DNA from: Peptoclostridium acidaminophilum DSM 3953
Lineage (GTDB): Bacteria; Bacillota; Clostridia; Peptostreptococcales; Peptostreptococcaceae
Reading direction: 5' to 3'
Length of the DNA stretch: 64,000 bases
Assembly: GCF_000597865.1 (NCBI RefSeq)
Contig: NZ_CP007452.1
Location: forward strand, 248,001-312,000
Shown: one piece after another, positions 18,260 through 26,420 of the stretch
How positions within the stretch are numbered: the stretch's first letter is position 1
Layout of the letters: each line of letters begins with the position of its first letter
Translations under genes and position numbers: made by a program
Notes under the pieces: generated by a model
Told to the model about the DNA's origin: nothing
The model's input: only the letters and a program-made list of their open reading frames with translations
Databases searched by the model: none

Positions 18260-19963
18260 ATGGACTACATGAAGGGTTACAACGAATGGCTAAGCAGCAG
18301 CTTCTTTGACGAGGATGTCAAAGAGGAACTTAGGAGCATAGCCGACAACCAAAAGGAGATAGAGGACAGGTTCTACAGGGATCTGGAGTTTGGCACAGGC
18401 GGACTCAGAGGCGTTGTAGGCATGGGAACCAACAGAATGAACAAGTACACTGTGAGAAGGGCGACTTACGGCCTGGCTCAGTATATACTGGAAAAGGATG
18501 AAAAGGCTGCAGAAAAGGGCGTTGTAATAGCCCATGACAACAGGAACATGTCGAGGGAGTTTACTATAGAGTCGGCGCTTACGCTTGCCGCTTGCGGTAT
18601 AAAGACATACATATTCGACGATTTGAGGCCAACGCCTCAGCTTTCGTTCACAGTAAGAAACGTGAACGCAGCTGCAGGCATAGTGATTACTGCAAGCCAC
18701 AATCCGCCGGAGTACAACGGCTACAAGGCGTATGGCGAGGACGGCGCGCAGCTTAACGTCGAGGAATCCGAGCGTGTAATAGAGAAGGTCAACGCCGTAA
18801 CAGACTACAGCAGCATACCTGTAATGGACGAGGAAAAGGCGCTCGAGAAGGGTCTTATAAAGATCTTCGGCTACAATGCTGACGAGGATTTCATAAATGC
18901 GGTAAGAAAGCAGTCGCTCTGCGAGGATATTGTAAGAAAGGTTGCAGACGACCTCAAGATAGTGTTCACTCCGCTGCATGGCACAGGAAACATGCCTGTA
19001 AGAAGGATACTAAAGGAAGTCGGCTTCAAGCATGTTCTGGTTGTGCCTGAGCAGGAAAAGCCGGATCCGGGATTCTCGACTGTTGAGTATCCGAATCCGG
19101 AGGACCCGGCTGCTTTCAAGCTTGCAATTGAGCTGGCAAAGGAGAACGGAGCGCACATAATAATAGCAACCGATCCGGACTGCGACAGGGTGGGCGTAGC
19201 TGCAAGAAACAAGCAGGGCGAATACGAACTCCTTACAGGCAATCAGACGGGAGCTCTTTTGCTTGACTTTGTGCTAAAGAACATGTCGGGTTCAGGCAGG
19301 ATGCCTGGGAGTCCTGTGGTGATAAAGACCATAGTTACATCGAGAATGGGCGACAAGATAGCCGCTGAATACGGCGTTGACGTTGCAGACACTCTCACTG
19401 GCTTCAAGTTCATAGCCGAGATGGCCAAGGGCTTTGAAGACAGAGGCGAAAAGAGTTTCGTGTTCGGCTACGAGGAGAGTTACGGCTACTTGGCAGGTGA
19501 CCACGCAAGGGACAAGGACGCGGTTGTCGCATCTATGCTAGCGGCAGAGATGGCGGCCTACTACTACTCAAGAGGCAAGGACCTTTTCGAAGGTCTTGAA
19601 GAGCTCTACAAGAAATACGGCTACTTCAGCGACGGCCTTGAGAATATAACACTCAAGGGCAGAGAAGGCGAAGAGAAGATAAAGGACATAATGAAGCACC
19701 TCAGGGAAGAGCCTATGGAGCACATAAACGGAGCCAAAGTCATCGGAGTCAAGGACTATGCTCAGGGACTCGACGGACTTCCAAAGTCAAACGTGCTGAT
19801 ATTCGACCTTGAAGACGGCTCGTGGTTTGCGGCAAGGCCTTCAGGTACAGAGCCCAAGATCAAGTTCTACTTCTCGGCAGAAGGCATTACAAGAGAAGAG
19901 TCGGAAAACAGGCTGGAGAAGCTCAGCGCCTCGGTAATGAAGCATATTATCTCTATGATATAA
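18260..19963 (+). CDS. Phosphoglucomutase/phosphomannomutase (alpha-D-phosphohexomutase)
   Basis: 567 residues, the long PgcA/PMM2-like bacterial form. Interconverts hexose 1- and 6-phosphates for sugar-nucleotide and wall polymer synthesis. Motifs: phosphoserine loop TASHNPPEYNGYKAYG (Ser146), Mg-binding DPDCDR near residue 300, sugar-binding GYEESYGYL and phosphate-binding RPSGTEPKIKFY at the C-terminus. GGGGG precedes ATG 18260. Monocistronic with its own terminator. Glucose versus mannose preference cannot be decided from sequence. Confidence 0.93.
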   Translation: MDYMKGYNEWLSSSFFDEDVKEELRSIADNQKEIEDRFYRDLEFGTGGLRGVVGMGTNRMNKYTVRRATYGLAQYILEKDEKAAEKGVVIAHDNRNMSREFTIESALTLAACGIKTYIFDDLRPTPQLSFTVRNVNAAAGIVITASHNPPEYNGYKAYGEDGAQLNVEESERVIEKVNAVTDYSSIPVMDEEKALEKGLIKIFGYNADEDFINAVRKQSLCEDIVRKVADDLKIVFTPLHGTGNMPVRRILKEVGFKHVLVVPEQEKPDPGFSTVEYPNPEDPAAFKLAIELAKENGAHIIIATDPDCDRVGVAARNKQGEYELLTGNQTGALLLDFVLKNMSGSGRMPGSPVVIKTIVTSRMGDKIAAEYGVDVADTLTGFKFIAEMAKGFEDRGEKSFVFGYEESYGYLAGDHARDKDAVVASMLAAEMAAYYYSRGKDLFEGLEELYKKYGYFSDGLENITLKGREGEEKIKDIMKHLREEPMEHINGAKVIGVKDYAQGLDGLPKSNVLIFDLEDGSWFAARPSGTEPKIKFYFSAEGITREESENRLEKLSASVMKHIISMI

Positions 19964-19971
19964 AAGAATTC

Positions 19972-20016
19972 AACCCCAGATGGAGCGGTGTAAGCCGTCA
20001 TCCATTTGGGGTTTTT
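19972..20016 (+). terminator. Terminator after phosphohexomutase gene
   Basis: AACCCCAGATGGA / TCCATTTGGGGTT stem followed by TTTTT. Confidence 0.9.
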
Positions 20017-20039
20017 CTATTGGCAGACTCACTTGAATT

Positions 20040-20215
20040 CAACGGAATAAGCGGCCTTTAAATTTCGTTTTGTGATTTCCTTTTGGCTTATGCATGACTG
20101 AAATTCGCATGTTTTGAGAACTCGCTTCGCTCAGACACTCAAAACATTAGCGATTTCAATCACACATTTCGTCAGGGAATCAATCAAAACTCATTAAATC
20201 AGGCCTTACTTATTC
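20040..20215. repeat. Long imperfect palindromic repeat (copy A)
   Basis: Imperfect inverted repeat whose arms are about 60-70 nt, with a central hairpin CTCGCTTCGCTCAGA in an AAAA-flanked stem near 20115-20150. Its core is the reverse complement of the core in copy D at 28060-28095, and its outer arms resemble copy B at 21838-22010. Confidence 0.65.
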
Positions 20216-20239
20216 GTTTGAATTCTACGCGAGAAGAGC

Positions 20240-20269
20240 AAAAAAACAACCCGGCTGAAAAGCCGGGTT
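20240..20269 (-). terminator. Terminator of the UPF0175 gene
   Basis: On the minus strand AACCCGGCT / AGCCGGGTT with a TTTC loop, followed by TTGTTTTTT. Confidence 0.88.
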
Positions 20270-20292
20270 TAACTATACTACGGACTACAATA

Positions 20293-20514
20293 CTAATCAT
20301 TTTCCATATCCCTTAATTCCTCAAGTACCTCTTCATCCTGTGAAAAGGCTTCTTGCGTATATTCCATCCACGGAATATTGTTGCGCATTAATATCTTTAT
20401 GAAGTCAGAAAGGCTTTTATCTGCTAATTCTGCAGCTCTTGTAAGGGTAACTCTTTTTTTCACAAAAGCATCTATTGCCAAAGAAACGTTTATATCATCT
20501 TTGTTTCCAGCCAT
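20293..20514 (-). CDS. UPF0175-family antitoxin-like protein
   Basis: 73 residues. The central part, AIDAFVKKRVTLTRAAELADKSLSDFI, has the helix-turn-helix-like layout of UPF0175 proteins, followed by NIPWMEYTQEAF. Family members are often antitoxins of PIN-domain toxins. No toxin gene adjoins it here, so it is an orphan. The start is complement of 20514, with AGGAGATAAG upstream. Confidence 0.72.
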   Translation of the reverse strand: MAGNKDDINVSLAIDAFVKKRVTLTRAAELADKSLSDFIKILMRNNIPWMEYTQEAFSQDEEVLEELRDMEND

Positions 20515-20639
20515 TCAAGCTTATCTCCTTTCACAGAAGCTAATTCATAATAGCATTATACCCCATGTATTAATCAAAACACAGGATGCTATTTGTGAAT
20601 ATGGTGTACACTTTGCCTATAGACATGATGAAGCAGTGC

Positions 20640-20695
20640 GCTTTAATGAGATGAGAGGAAATCTCAAAACGGAAGAGGGCGCACAATTATAATGC
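20640..20695. repeat. Short deletion derivative of the palindromic repeat (copy C)
   Basis: Contains the two outer ends of copy B (AAGCAGTGCGC ... GGCGCACAATTAT, ACGG) joined with the whole centre missing, as if the long hairpin had been deleted during replication. Confidence 0.6.
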
Positions 20696-20713
20696 TCAAA
20701 GGATGCTTAAATG

Positions 20714-20741
20714 TTATGAAATAAGCTGATTGTGGTATAAT
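20714..20741 (+). promoter_or_regulatory. Possible promoter of the Rpn gene
   Basis: TTATGA, a 16-nt spacer and perfect TATAAT at 20736-20741, 20 nt before the coding region. Confidence 0.4.
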
Positions 20742-20761
20742 AAACATAGGCAGGTGATGAA

Positions 20762-21766
20762 ATGAAAATACAAAATCCGCATGATAAATTCTTTAAGGAA
20801 ACATTCTCGAATGTGACTGTGGCAAAGGACTTTCTTAACAATTATTTGCCTGAGAGTATTGCGAATGTAATAGACATACACACATTGGAAGTTCAGAAAG
20901 ACAGCTTCATTAATGAAGAGCTTCAGGAAGTTTTTTCGGATATGCTCTTTAAGGTGAACATAAATAAGCAGGAAGGATACATATATTTCCTCTTTGAACA
21001 TAAAAGCTACAGCAGTAAAAATATATCATTTCAGTTGCTTAAATATATGATTGAAATATGGGAATCAAAAATCAAAAAGGAAAGATCAGACGAACTTCCA
21101 ATGATTATTCCATTAGTGATATATCATGGTAAGGAAAGCTGGAATATCAAAACAACTCTAGGTGAAATGATAACAGGATATAAGGACTTACCGAATGACA
21201 TAAAGAAATATATACCTAATTATGAATATTTGATTTATGATATATCAAGATATACAGACGAAGAAATAAAGGGAGAAGCACAACTTAGAATACTGCTTTC
21301 TATATTCAGAGACATATTTACAAAAGATAACAAAGGACTCTTGGAGTCAATTTATAGAGCAGCAGAATATTTACAGGCACTAGATGATAGACAGACAGGT
21401 ATTGAGTATTTTGAAACATTTATGAGGTATGTTTTAAATGCAGGAAAGAACTTAACGAAAGAAGATGTGGATGACATAATTGACAAAATTGAGATGATTT
21501 ATCCGCAAGGGAGTGAGGTTGTTATGAGTTTAGCTGAAATGTTTAGGCAAGAAGGACTTTTGCTGGGGATTCAGCAGGGTAGAAAGGAAGAGAGAAGAGA
21601 AACGCTTACAAAGACTGCCCTTAAATTGTTGATTAAAAAATTTGGAACTATTCCAGAGGAGCTTAAATTGGCAATATCCAGATTAGATGATGTAACTTTA
21701 GAACTAATCATTGACGATATTCTAGAATATAAAAGCTTGGATGATGTGAAAAAATATATTCAGTAA
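20762..21766 (+). CDS. Rpn-family recombination-promoting nuclease / putative transposase
   Basis: 334 residues. The N-terminal PD-(D/E)XK nuclease fold (YhgA/Rpn type) shows HDKFFKETF, a catalytic-type Asp in FSDMLFKV and Glu-X-Lys in FLFEHKSY. The C-terminal part (from about 265, GIQQGRKEERRETLTKTALKLL) matches the DUF4351-like tail common in this family. Rpn proteins are DNA endonucleases that promote RecA-independent recombination and are frequent, variable accessory genes. AT-rich compared with its neighbours, consistent with transfer. Flanked on both sides by palindromic repeats. Confidence 0.82.
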   Translation: MKIQNPHDKFFKETFSNVTVAKDFLNNYLPESIANVIDIHTLEVQKDSFINEELQEVFSDMLFKVNINKQEGYIYFLFEHKSYSSKNISFQLLKYMIEIWESKIKKERSDELPMIIPLVIYHGKESWNIKTTLGEMITGYKDLPNDIKKYIPNYEYLIYDISRYTDEEIKGEAQLRILLSIFRDIFTKDNKGLLESIYRAAEYLQALDDRQTGIEYFETFMRYVLNAGKNLTKEDVDDIIDKIEMIYPQGSEVVMSLAEMFRQEGLLLGIQQGRKEERRETLTKTALKLLIKKFGTIPEELKLAISRLDDVTLELIIDDILEYKSLDDVKKYIQ

Positions 21767-21773
21767 AAAAGGT

Positions 21774-21811
21774 AAACCGGGATGTCTAAGTCGACTCCCG
21801 GTTTTATTTTT
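21774..21811 (+). terminator. Terminator after the Rpn gene
   Basis: AAACCGGGA / TCCCGGTTT stem followed by TATTTTT. Confidence 0.85.
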
Positions 21812-21837
21812 GGATTGGCCGCTAAGCCTCTGAGTAG

Positions 21838-22010
21838 GATAAAGCAGTGCGCCTTAATGACGTTTTGTGTGATTTCTCATCGACATTCAGCCACGAAGGC
21901 GGGAGAAAGCTTTGACTGTCTGAGCGATAGCGAGTTTCAAAGCTTCCGGCGTAGAGGCTGAATGAGATGAAAGGAAATCCCAAAACGGAATAGGCGCACA
22001 ATTATCCTGC
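21838..22010. repeat. Long imperfect palindromic repeat (copy B)
   Basis: The outer arms GTGCGCC...GTTTTGTG...ATTTC and GGAAATCC...AAAACGG...GGCGCAC are complementary; an inner pair ATTCAGCC / GGCTGAAT encloses a hairpin AAGCTTTGA...TTCAAAGCTT with the central TCTGAGCGATAGCGAG. Confidence 0.65.
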
Positions 22011-22157
22011 CAGAGGCCCAATATGAGCCCATGCCAAATCGGCAACGAAATTTATGCCCAACTTATTCCCTTGGATTCATATATGTATCCTTAGGATTCT
22101 GATATAATTTCAGTATACGATTTTGAAAAGACCGAAAAGGCAGTTGATATACATAAA

Positions 22158-24383
22158 ATGGAAAAAATAAAAGGAATGATAACAGACATAGTCTTCCAGA
22201 ACGAAGACAACGGCTACACCGTCGCCCAGATGCGAACAAGTGACGACGAAATCACAATAGTAGGCTGCCTTCCCACGCTTAAAATAGGCGAGACTATAGA
22301 AGCCGGAGGCACATGGAAAAGCCACGAGACCTACGGCATGCAGTTCCAGGCGGAAAGCTTCATGCCTGCTGTGCCTTCATCAGTTGACGGTATACTCGCA
22401 TATCTTTCATCGGGAGCAGTAAAGGGCATAGGCGCCAAGATGGCCAAACGTATAGTCGACTGCTTCGGAGTCGAGACAATGATGGTCCTCCAGCAAAGCC
22501 CTGAAAAGCTCACTAAAGTAGAGGGCATAGGAAAGAAAAAGGCCGCCGAGATAGCCAAGGCCTTTTCGGAGGACAGGTGCATGAGAAACCTCATGATGGA
22601 GCTGCTGCCATACGGCATAGGAACCCAGCACTGCCTCAAGATATACAAAAGATACGGCGACTCGGCCATGGAGCGTGTGAGGCAAAACCCCTACGCCCTC
22701 TCCGGCGAGATAAGCGGCATAGGCTTCAAGACGGCCGACAAGATAGGCATAAGCCTGGGCATAGACATGAGATCGAGCTCAAGAATCAGGCAAGGCATAA
22801 TGCATACGCTCAGAGAATCTGCATCCTCGGGGCACACCTACCTTCCAAGAACGGAAGCCGCAGCTAAGGCCGCCAGCCTTCTTGAAATAGAAAAGGAAGG
22901 CGTAGATGAGCAGATATACGAAATGGCCCTCGATGAGCTGATACACGTTGAAAACGCGCAAAGCGGCGAGCGGGTGTACATGTATCCCTACTACATAGCC
23001 GAAAACGGATCCTGCAGCATGCTGATAGACCTGGCTAGCGCTCAGCTGGAGCTGCCCGAAGAGGACCTCGAGCAGAGACTAGACTCTGTAGAGGCGGAAG
23101 CCGGAATAAGCCTTGCAAGCAGGCAAAAGGAGGCAGTGCTCAAGGTCTTTGAAAGAGGAGTCACAGTGATAACCGGAGGGCCAGGAACGGGAAAGACGAC
23201 GACAATCAATTCGCTGATAAAGCTCCTAGAAGGCCTCGAGCTCAAGGTAAAGCTGGCGGCCCCGACTGGAAGGGCAGCAAAGAGAATGAGCGAGACGACA
23301 GGCAAGGAGGCCGCGACGATTCACAGGCTGCTTGAAATGGCATACTCAGAAGACGAGGAGGTCATGCTCTTTCTAAAGGGCGAGGACGACCAGCTAGAGT
23401 GCGACGCCCTCATAGTTGACGAGGCCTCCATGATAGACATAATGCTAATGTACAACCTCCTGAAGGCAGTCAAAAAGGGCACTCGTCTTGTGCTCGTTGG
23501 CGATGTGGACCAGCTGCCACCGGTGGGCGCGGGCAATGTCCTTTCCGATATAATAACATCGGGCGCGGTGGGCGTTGTAAGGCTCGACGAGATATTCAGG
23601 CAGGCCAGGGAGAGCATGATAGTAGTCAATGCCCACATGATAAACAAGGGCGAAATGCCGCTTCTAAACCAAAAGGACAAGGACTTTTTCTTCATAGGCA
23701 GGCAGGGGCCCATAGCAACGGCCGAGGAGGTCGTATCGCTTGTGGCCAAAAGGCTGCCCGAGTACTATAACCTGGATCCTGTAAGGGACATTCAGGTGAT
23801 ATCGGCAATGAGAAAGGGCGAAGCGGGAGTCACCAGGCTCAATGAGCTGCTCCAGAGTTCTCTCAATCCGGCATCCGCGCACAAGGTCGAGGAGAAGCTC
23901 GGCAGGAGGATATTCAGGGTCGGCGACAAGGTAATGCAGACAAGGAACAACTACGAGAAGAAGTGGGAGAGCGAGGACGGCACACAAAAAGGCCAGGGCG
24001 TATTCAACGGCGATATTGGGTATGTATTCCACGTAGACAAATCTGACAAGGCGCTTTTCATAGTCTTTGACGACATCAAGGTGGCGCGCTATGATTTTAG
24101 CGAGCTGGACGAAATAGACCACAGCTTTTGCACCACGGTTCACAAGAGCCAGGGCAGCGAGTTCGAAGCGGTCGTAATGCCTCTTTCCTGGGCGCCGCCC
24201 ATGCTGCTGACAAGGAACCTCCTATACACAGGGATTACAAGGGCAAAGCGGCTTGTAGTGCTCGTGGGAGAAAGGCGCTTTCTCGAGGCCATGGTAAAGA
24301 ACGTAAGGAACGAGAGCCGCTATTGCGCCCTGGGCGAAAAGCTTATGCGCTTCATAGAAGAAGGCATACTGGGAGAGGATTAG
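22158..24383 (+). CDS. recD2: SF1B DNA helicase RecD2
   Basis: 741 residues. An N-terminal extension with helix-hairpin-helix repeats (VEGIGKKKAAEIAKAF and GIGFKTADKIG) precedes the helicase core, which defines RecD2 rather than RecBCD-associated RecD. Motifs: Walker A GGPGTGKTTT near residue 340, Walker B DEASMID, VGDVDQLPPVG and the C-terminal VHKSQGSEFEAV. A 5'-3' helicase for replication-fork and repair functions. ATG 22158 is used; the following comF frame begins right at its end, as in some other Clostridia. Confidence 0.94.
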   Translation: MEKIKGMITDIVFQNEDNGYTVAQMRTSDDEITIVGCLPTLKIGETIEAGGTWKSHETYGMQFQAESFMPAVPSSVDGILAYLSSGAVKGIGAKMAKRIVDCFGVETMMVLQQSPEKLTKVEGIGKKKAAEIAKAFSEDRCMRNLMMELLPYGIGTQHCLKIYKRYGDSAMERVRQNPYALSGEISGIGFKTADKIGISLGIDMRSSSRIRQGIMHTLRESASSGHTYLPRTEAAAKAASLLEIEKEGVDEQIYEMALDELIHVENAQSGERVYMYPYYIAENGSCSMLIDLASAQLELPEEDLEQRLDSVEAEAGISLASRQKEAVLKVFERGVTVITGGPGTGKTTTINSLIKLLEGLELKVKLAAPTGRAAKRMSETTGKEAATIHRLLEMAYSEDEEVMLFLKGEDDQLECDALIVDEASMIDIMLMYNLLKAVKKGTRLVLVGDVDQLPPVGAGNVLSDIITSGAVGVVRLDEIFRQARESMIVVNAHMINKGEMPLLNQKDKDFFFIGRQGPIATAEEVVSLVAKRLPEYYNLDPVRDIQVISAMRKGEAGVTRLNELLQSSLNPASAHKVEEKLGRRIFRVGDKVMQTRNNYEKKWESEDGTQKGQGVFNGDIGYVFHVDKSDKALFIVFDDIKVARYDFSELDEIDHSFCTTVHKSQGSEFEAVVMPLSWAPPMLLTRNLLYTGITRAKRLVVLVGERRFLEAMVKNVRNESRYCALGEKLMRFIEEGILGED

Positions 24384-24391
24384 ACGATGGG

Positions 24392-25132
24392 ATATTAAAA
24401 GATCTTTTAGAGCTCATAATTGAGCTTGTTTACCCAAGGGGTATCAAGTGCATAGCGTGCAAAGCCCCAATACCTGTGGAGAATACCTACTCACTTTGCA
24501 GGGAGTGCTTTTGCGCCGCAAAGTTCATAAAAAAGGGCTGCGAGATATGCGGCAAACCGCTGCCGGAGATATATCACGAGCAGAGGTGTCCGGACTGTGA
24601 AGAAGCGCAGTACTGCTTCGAGCGGGCGCTTTGCTGCATGGAGTATACAGACGAGGTTCACCGGCTAATATACTCGCTCAAATATGGCGGCAGGACTTAC
24701 ATGGCCGGCAGCCTTGCAAGGATAATGGCGGACAAGCTCGAGTACGAGGGCGTATTGTGCGAATTGTGCGATATGATAGTTCCTGTGCCTCTTTCAAAAT
24801 CGAGGCTCAGGCGAAGGGGCTTCAACCAGGCTGGACTTATTGCCGAAGAGCTTTCAAGGCTCACGGGCTGGCCGCATATCGACGCCGCCGAGCGCCTGCG
24901 AGACACACGTTTTCTTTCAGGGCTTTCAAGGCACGAGCGAAGAAGCGAGCTTTCAGGCGTGTTCAGGCTAAAGAGTGAATATAAAGAGCAGATTGAGGGT
25001 AAAAAAATACTCATAGTTGACGATATATTTACAACGGGAGCAACAGCAAGCGAGCTTGCCCTTGTCTTAAAGGGCGAAGGCGCGGCGAGCGTATACGCAA
25101 TTTGCCTTGCAACGGGCAGGAATATATATTGA
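24392..25132 (+). CDS. comF: ComF-family phosphoribosyltransferase-like protein
   Basis: About 246 residues. N-terminal zinc-finger cysteines (CIACKAPI, LCRECF, CEICGKPLP, CPDCEEA), then the PRTase domain ending in ILIVDDIFTTGATASE, the PRPP-loop motif. ComF proteins are linked to competence and DNA uptake or processing. The start is uncertain: no ATG, GTG or TTG lies in frame between the recD2 end and the first zinc ligands. ATA 24392, 13 nt after GGGAGAGG, gives the expected N-terminus; ATG 24387 is in another frame and stops after three codons. comF next to yvyF-flgM matches B. subtilis. Confidence 0.85.
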   Translation: MLKDLLELIIELVYPRGIKCIACKAPIPVENTYSLCRECFCAAKFIKKGCEICGKPLPEIYHEQRCPDCEEAQYCFERALCCMEYTDEVHRLIYSLKYGGRTYMAGSLARIMADKLEYEGVLCELCDMIVPVPLSKSRLRRRGFNQAGLIAEELSRLTGWPHIDAAERLRDTRFLSGLSRHERRSELSGVFRLKSEYKEQIEGKKILIVDDIFTTGATASELALVLKGEGAASVYAICLATGRNIY

Positions 25133-25146
25133 TTTTGGAGGAATAC

Positions 25147-25578
25147 ATGGGACTAGTTAACTGCAGAGAATGCGGAAGATTGTTTGGAACTGAAAGCGAC
25201 GAGACTCTCTGCTCAAGGTGCAGGGAAAGCGGGTATGAAAGCGACTTCAAGAAGGTAAGGGACTACCTCTACGCAAATCCGGGAGCAGACATAGAGGAGG
25301 TATCCGAGGCGACTGAGGTCGAGCGCCCCAGGATAATGAAATTCCTCAGGGAAGAGAGGATAGAGATAGTAGACGAAGAAAACGTGCTGCTGAACTGCTC
25401 AAGGTGTGGCAAGTCGATAAAGACCGGAAGGTACTGCGCAAGCTGCGAGGCCGAGGTCAAGAAGGAGCTCTCGGGCGCGCTCGATACCATGAAGAAGATA
25501 AATGGAAAATTCCAAAAGCCGGCTGCAACAAAAAAGACTACCGAAATATACACCAGAAACATAGGGGATAAAAAATAA
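25147..25578 (+). CDS. yvyF: YvyF-like flagellar operon zinc-finger protein
   Basis: 143 residues. Two zinc-binding clusters: CRECGRLF...CSRCRE at the N-terminus and CSRCGKSI...CASCEAE in the C-terminal half, separated by a winged-helix-like region (VSEATEVERPRIMKFLREE). It corresponds to the YvyF/MvyF protein found between comF and flgM in Bacillus and Clostridia, of regulatory but poorly defined role. GGAGG precedes ATG 25147, 14 nt after comF. Confidence 0.85.
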   Translation: MGLVNCRECGRLFGTESDETLCSRCRESGYESDFKKVRDYLYANPGADIEEVSEATEVERPRIMKFLREERIEIVDEENVLLNCSRCGKSIKTGRYCASCEAEVKKELSGALDTMKKINGKFQKPAATKKTTEIYTRNIGDKK

Positions 25579-25580
25579 GC

Positions 25581-25607
25581 TAAACAAAAGCGCCAATCTG
25601 ACGATAT
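25581..25607 (+). promoter_or_regulatory. Sigma-28 (SigD) type promoter of flgM
   Basis: TAAA at 25581-25584, a 15-nt spacer and GACGATAT at 25600-25607, seven of eight matches to the GCCGATAT consensus; 36 nt before flgM. Confidence 0.75.
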
Positions 25608-25643
25608 CTAATTCATAAGGATATAGTCGGGAGGCGTTTTTTT

Positions 25644-25925
25644 ATGAAGATAAACGGATTTTCAAACATACAAAAGATTATGAATGCATACGGCGCTTCA
25701 AAGCCGCAGGAGACTAGCAAGTCCCAGTTCAAGGAAGACAAGATAGAGATATCACAGGCCGGCAGGGAATACCAGATAGCCATGGAGGCCGCAAGGAAGC
25801 TGCCAGACATAAGGCAGGAAAAGGTGGAGGCCATAAGGCTAGAGCTTGAAAGCGGCACATACAAGGTGGACGCAGACAAAATAGCCAGGGGCATACTAAA
25901 AGGCGCGATCGGAGAAGAGGAATAA
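25644..25925 (+). CDS. flgM: Anti-sigma-28 factor FlgM
   Basis: 93 residues. Binds sigma-28 (SigD) until the hook is complete, then is inactivated or exported. The C-terminal sigma-binding half is recognisable: KIEISQAGREYQ...VEAIRLELESGTYKVDADKIARGIL. ATG 25644 follows GGGAGGCG. The stop overlaps the flgN start by one base (TAATG). Preceded by a sigma-28-type promoter, giving autoregulation. Confidence 0.93.
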   Translation: MKINGFSNIQKIMNAYGASKPQETSKSQFKEDKIEISQAGREYQIAMEAARKLPDIRQEKVEAIRLELESGTYKVDADKIARGILKGAIGEEE

Positions 25926-26410
25926 TGGAGGGAATAGACAGCTTTATCAGGATACTTGGGAGGCAGCTCGAGCTCAACAGGGCTCTGCTTGAAATAAGCA
26001 TTGAAAAGACTGATGCAATAAGATCGGACGATTCCAAGAGGCTCTCGGGCATGCTGGTAGACGAGCAGGAGATGGTCAAGGAGATGATAAGCCTTGAAAA
26101 GGAAAGAGGTTCAGTCACATCTGCGATAGGCAAGGACTCCGGGGCAAAGACAGTGGATGACATACTGTCCATAGTAGGGGCAAAATCGGAGCAAAAGGCA
26201 AAAGAGATAGAAGGCATAGCAGCGGAGCTGAGGCAGGTGCTCAGGGAGCTCGAGGAGAGAAACTCCATGAACAACTCGCTTTTGCAGTTTACAATAGACT
26301 ACATCGACCTGAACGTCAATCTCATGACCTCGAGCAGAGAACCGGCCAACTATGGCAGGGGCAGCAAGACAAATCCGGCTCAGCGCAGCATGTTCGACTC
26401 GAAATACTAG
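25925..26410 (+). CDS. flgN: Flagellar export chaperone FlgN
   Basis: 161 residues, almost entirely helical, in the position and size of FlgN, the cytoplasmic chaperone for the hook-filament junction proteins FlgK and FlgL. The conserved C-terminal helix (NSLLQFTIDYIDLNVNLM) is present, with a low-complexity tail. Overlaps flgM by one base and is followed by flgK after 10 nt. Confidence 0.88.
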   Translation: MEGIDSFIRILGRQLELNRALLEISIEKTDAIRSDDSKRLSGMLVDEQEMVKEMISLEKERGSVTSAIGKDSGAKTVDDILSIVGAKSEQKAKEIEGIAAELRQVLRELEERNSMNNSLLQFTIDYIDLNVNLMTSSREPANYGRGSKTNPAQRSMFDSKY

Positions 26411-26420
26411 GAGGTACAGC

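Noticed and set aside
20378-20692. 104-residue plus-strand frame opposite the UPF0175 gene
   Set aside because: It is the antisense of the antitoxin-like gene running into palindromic repeat C; no start signal or family match.
24128-24391. N-terminal extension of ComF overlapping the end of recD2
   Set aside because: The extra 88 residues are the antisense-like, Arg/Lys-rich reading of the recD2 gene in another frame and show no ComF similarity.
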